This document shows, one piece after another, positions 61,698 to 64,000 of a stretch of 64,000 nucleotides of DNA (its first letter is position 1; the number at the start of each line of letters is the position of its first letter). The position numbers were made by a program, and so were the translations under genes. Source of the DNA: Mycolicibacterium sp. P1-5 (GTDB lineage: Bacteria > Actinomycetota > Actinomycetes > Mycobacteriales > Mycobacteriaceae); assembly GCF_008329565.1 (NCBI RefSeq), contig NZ_NPKT01000024.1, positions 1-64,000 of the forward strand. The letters run 5' to 3'. The notes below the pieces were generated by a model, which was given only the letters and a program-made list of their open reading frames with translations, was not told where the DNA came from and ran no database searches.

Positions 61698-62534
61698 TCA
61701 AGCCTCCGGTCCTATGGGCCGGCCCAAGTAATGCCCGAGACGCATTTCGTAGTCGCCGGCTTGGTTGCGTCCGTCGGCCAGCGCGGTGGCGCGCCGACGT
61801 TGCGAGCCTGGCCACTGGAACGAGTTCAGATAGAGCTCCAGGGAGGACAACAGGTCATCCGGCGACGGGGAGGTGTACCGGTTGATCTGCCGCTTGACCG
61901 CCGAGATGGACTCCTTGTCGTAGGAGGCGATCCGTCGAGCCAGAGTGTCCACCAGCGCATCGAGCTCTGCGTCATCGACCGTCCGATTGACCCAGCCGTA
62001 CCGCTCAGCCAGATCGCCCGGGTAGTCGTCGCTGGACAGCGCGACTTCCAACGCCCGTCCCCGGCCCATCAGCCGGGGAAGGTATTCCAGACCGCCGCCG
62101 CCCGGCAGGTTTCCACTGGCGGTTTCGGGCTGGCCGAACAGCGCCTGCCGGCTGGCGAATCGCATGTCCATGGCCAGGCTCAGCTCGTTGCCGATGCCGC
62201 GCACCCGTCCCCGGATCTTGGCGATGGATGCCACCGGCAGCTCCGACAAGCGGATGCTGGTATCCACCGTCAATGGATACCCGGTCACACCCGGGCCTTT
62301 CGGTGTTTCCGCAACGCGAGAGGTGTCGTAGTGGTTCAAGAAATAGTCTGGATTGGCCGATTCGAATATCACCACCCGCAGCTCGGTTGCCGCTTGCATC
62401 TCGTCGATGAGCTCGGGCAGCTCCAGGAGCATCTCCGGGGTCACCAAATTGATCGGTGGGTTGTCGAAGATGACCCGCCAGAGGAACTCGCTTTCGACGA
62501 CGACCGAAAAGTCCGCCCAGTTATGGCTTTTCAT
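61698..62534 (-). CDS. Enoyl-CoA hydratase/isomerase family protein
   Basis: A 278-aa crotonase-fold protein with KIRGRVRGIGNELSLAMDMRFASRQALFGQPETASGNLPGGGGLEYLPRLMG, covering the oxyanion hole and active-site helix. The position of the second catalytic Glu is held by residues in QPETASG, so hydratase or isomerase activity is possible. The C-terminal part (SLELYLNSFQWPGSQRRRATAL) is atypical. The Met at 62534 (MKSHNWADF) was preferred over one 24 nt upstream. Not linked to the steroid genes by operon structure. Confidence 0.82.
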   Translation of the reverse strand: MKSHNWADFSVVVESEFLWRVIFDNPPINLVTPEMLLELPELIDEMQAATELRVVIFESANPDYFLNHYDTSRVAETPKGPGVTGYPLTVDTSIRLSELPVASIAKIRGRVRGIGNELSLAMDMRFASRQALFGQPETASGNLPGGGGLEYLPRLMGRGRALEVALSSDDYPGDLAERYGWVNRTVDDAELDALVDTLARRIASYDKESISAVKRQINRYTSPSPDDLLSSLELYLNSFQWPGSQRRRATALADGRNQAGDYEMRLGHYLGRPIGPEA

Positions 62535-62633
62535 TGTGCACTCACTCCATGACGGCACCTGAGCCGGTGCGGCAGCAATTCGTCCAGTATGCCTTTCAAT
62601 TTCAAGCCGTGGGGACCGAGTTGTGATGGCGCG

Positions 62634-62912
62634 CTACACGCCGGTGAAATATACGGCGAGCATGGCCGCGAAGACCACGATCACCCATCCGCTGGTGACG
62701 GCTTTGAGCCAGACCGGCGCGCGGCGGACTTCCATGAAGTGCCAGATCACCAACTGCGCCTTCACGGCCGCGATCAGCAGTACGACAGTGGTGACCGTCG
62801 CATTGAGCTGATGGGTGGCGCCGCCATCGCGGGACACCAACCACGACACGATGGTGACCGCGGTCAGCAGCGCCCAGACGATCGTCAGCGGATTGCGGAT
62901 CAGCGACGTCAT
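62634..62912 (-). CDS. Cytochrome c oxidase subunit IV-type small membrane protein
   Basis: A 92-aa protein with three hydrophobic helices (about residues 8-26, 38-58, 66-90). The middle helix with AAVKAQLVIWHFMEVRRAP is the signature of prokaryotic oxidase subunit IV (COX4_pro), which binds the edge of subunit III. It lies 3 nt downstream of the subunit III-type gene. Together they suggest an accessory heme-copper oxidase or NorE-type unit; subunits I and II are not in the window. Confidence 0.82.
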   Translation of the reverse strand: MTSLIRNPLTIVWALLTAVTIVSWLVSRDGGATHQLNATVTTVVLLIAAVKAQLVIWHFMEVRRAPVWLKAVTSGWVIVVFAAMLAVYFTGV

Positions 62913-62915
62913 CGA

Positions 62916-63527
62916 TCACCTCATCAAGTAGAACGCGGCGAACAGGACCAACCACAAGACGTCGACCATGTGCCAATAGGTGGCGCCGGTCTCGACGAAC
63001 GAGATCTTCGGCTGCGCCGCTCTTTTCAGGTTGCGGATCACAAAGCACAGGATGATGAGGCCGAGCGCAACGTGACACAGGTGCAGGCCGGTCATCACGA
63101 AGTAGAACATAAAGAACAGGTTGGTTCCCGGCGTGATGCCCGCGGTGATCTCGGGTATCCACTCGACCATCTTCAGCACCGGGAACGCCGCGCCGAAGGC
63201 CAGGGCAATGGTGAACCGGCGCAACGCGCCCGCAGAATCTCCGGCGCGCGCGGCGGTGGCGCCGAGGACCACGAACAGCGAACTGGTCAGCAGCACAACG
63301 GTGTTGATCGCACCGATGTCGATGTTGAGCCGAGCCTGGCTCTGCAGGAAGAGATCGGGATTTTGGCCGCGGTAGTAGATGTAGGCGATGAAGTAGATCC
63401 CGAAGATCAGCAGGTCGCCGATGACGAAAAACCACATGCTCGGATCGCCGGGGATATGGCCGCGCCCGTCATCATGTTGGGTGGACTCGCTGAGGTTGTC
63501 GGTACGGCCCTCGGCAACGTTGGTCAC
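62916..63527 (-). CDS. Cytochrome c oxidase subunit III-like protein
   Basis: A 203-aa protein with five to six membrane helices. Features are PGDPSMWFFVIGDLLIFGIYFIAYIYYRGQNP, typical of the short subunit III/NorE group, and FYFVMTGLHLCHVALGLIIL and ETGATYWHMVDVLWLVLFAAFYL, which are conserved oxidase-III helices. It overlaps the upstream gene by 4 nt. NorE-type members accompany nitric-oxide reductases, while CoxIII-type members belong to aa3 oxidases; the size favours the NorE-like side. Confidence 0.84.
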   Translation of the reverse strand: MTNVAEGRTDNLSESTQHDDGRGHIPGDPSMWFFVIGDLLIFGIYFIAYIYYRGQNPDLFLQSQARLNIDIGAINTVVLLTSSLFVVLGATAARAGDSAGALRRFTIALAFGAAFPVLKMVEWIPEITAGITPGTNLFFMFYFVMTGLHLCHVALGLIILCFVIRNLKRAAQPKISFVETGATYWHMVDVLWLVLFAAFYLMR

Positions 63528-64000
63528 GCGGTCGCCCCAGTGCGTGGATCTCCGGCGGTCGCATGGCGGTCGGCATTATCGAGCTCGGACTCCGGCTGCT
63601 TCTTGATTGACCGGAAGATGCAGGTATAGACGACGAGTTGCCAGGATACGTAGAGCACCACCGTGAACCAGAAGGTCATCAGCCCGTTCCAGGCGAACGG
63701 TCCTGACTTGTTGATCCAGACCGGCGCCGCCATCAATTCGGTCATGTACTGCCAGACGGTGTAGTAGCCCAACCATTTTGGCAAGACGTTGTTCTTGTCG
63801 AGGAGGATGGCCAAGCCGAACGCCATCCACATGACGCAGAAACACCCCAGGGATCCGATGAACGCGAGGTATCCGAAGTCGTACAGCATCGCCAGCACGG
63901 CGGGGCTGTATCCGGGTCGAAACGCGCCGAGCCCGAAGCAGAACATCGGGAACAACATGCCGACGACCGCCCCGGTGATCGCACCCATCATCAACGTGTA
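63524..64000 (-). CDS. Multi-helix membrane protein, 5' end outside the window
   Basis: At least 158 codons remain open to the window edge, so the N-terminus is missing. It has about four helices (GAVVGMLFPMFCFGLGAF; AFIGSLGCFCVMWMAFGLAILL; WQYMTELMAAPVWI; MTFWFTVVLYVSWQLVVYTCIF) and a hydrophilic tail. It is coupled by ATGA to the subunit III-like gene, so it belongs to the same respiratory operon. No named function recognised. Confidence 0.72.
   Translation of the reverse strand, partial: YTLMMGAITGAVVGMLFPMFCFGLGAFRPGYSPAVLAMLYDFGYLAFIGSLGCFCVMWMAFGLAILLDKNNVLPKWLGYYTVWQYMTELMAAPVWINKSGPFAWNGLMTFWFTVVLYVSWQLVVYTCIFRSIKKQPESELDNADRHATAGDPRTGATA

Noticed and set aside
1..64000. CRISPR arrays, insertion sequences, tRNA or rRNA genes
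   Set aside because: No spaced direct repeats, transposase motifs, terminal inverted repeats or tRNA-like cloverleafs were seen; the only repeat-family gene is the 13E12-type one.

Overview
The window is about 64 kb of GC-rich (roughly 65%) DNA from a mycobacterium, most likely an environmental, fast-growing Mycolicibacterium-type species. The evidence is a complete mceA-F operon, a 13E12-family HNH gene, an adenylate-cyclase/MscS gene pair that I recognise as the Rv2435c-Rv2434c arrangement, an SseB-type sulfurtransferase, and many translationally coupled (ATGA/GTGA) overlaps. There are no rRNA, tRNA, CRISPR, phage or insertion-sequence features that I can see.

Layout. 1-8372: the end of a yrbEB permease gene, mceA-F and a small secreted protein, i.e. 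a Mce lipid/sterol importer. 8359-31192: an accessory catabolic region with KstD-type flavoproteins, a very clear KshA Rieske oxygenase, SDRs, NTF2-like proteins, HSL-type esterases, FadD, acyl-CoA dehydrogenase, a long (HAPMO-type) Baeyer-Villiger monooxygenase (BVMO), a P450 and an Old-Yellow-Enzyme-type reductase, with a PadR regulator. 31189-47907: an IclR regulator with a 19-bp palindrome upstream, then two diverged copies of one module (flavoprotein, HsaC-like extradiol dioxygenase and HsaA-like flavin monooxygenase, facing away from a BVMO). Between the copies lie two SDRs, an enoyl-CoA hydratase and a broken 13E12 gene; an HsaD-like C-C hydrolase closes the block. 48077-57819: core-type genes (cyclase/MscS pair, lhgO, MarR with EamA exporter, MFS transporter, thioesterase, P1 peptidase). 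58151-62534: sseB, a small membrane protein, a thiolase-DUF35 pair, HicB-like and DUF1801 proteins and an enoyl-CoA hydratase. 62634-64000: cytochrome c oxidase subunit IV- and III-type genes and a partial membrane protein.

How the genes may work together (inference). Mce import, delta-1 dehydrogenation (KstD), 9-alpha hydroxylation (KshA), phenol hydroxylation (HsaA), meta-cleavage (HsaC) and C-C hydrolysis (HsaD) are the steps of actinobacterial steroid-ring degradation. The locus carries these together with three BVMOs, several SDRs (some of mycofactocin-coupled type) and CoA-dependent enzymes. It lacks hsaB, a full kshB and hsaEFG, so it probably depends on, or feeds into, a core sterol pathway elsewhere. 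The substrate cannot be read from sequence; a steroid or steroid-like polycyclic terpenoid is the best guess. The doubled BVMO/HsaA/HsaC/flavoprotein module is the most unusual part of the window.

Two genes appear broken: a flavoprotein gene with a single-base frameshift near 19915, and the 13E12 gene with two compensating indels near 41185 and 41208. Either could be real decay or sequencing error.
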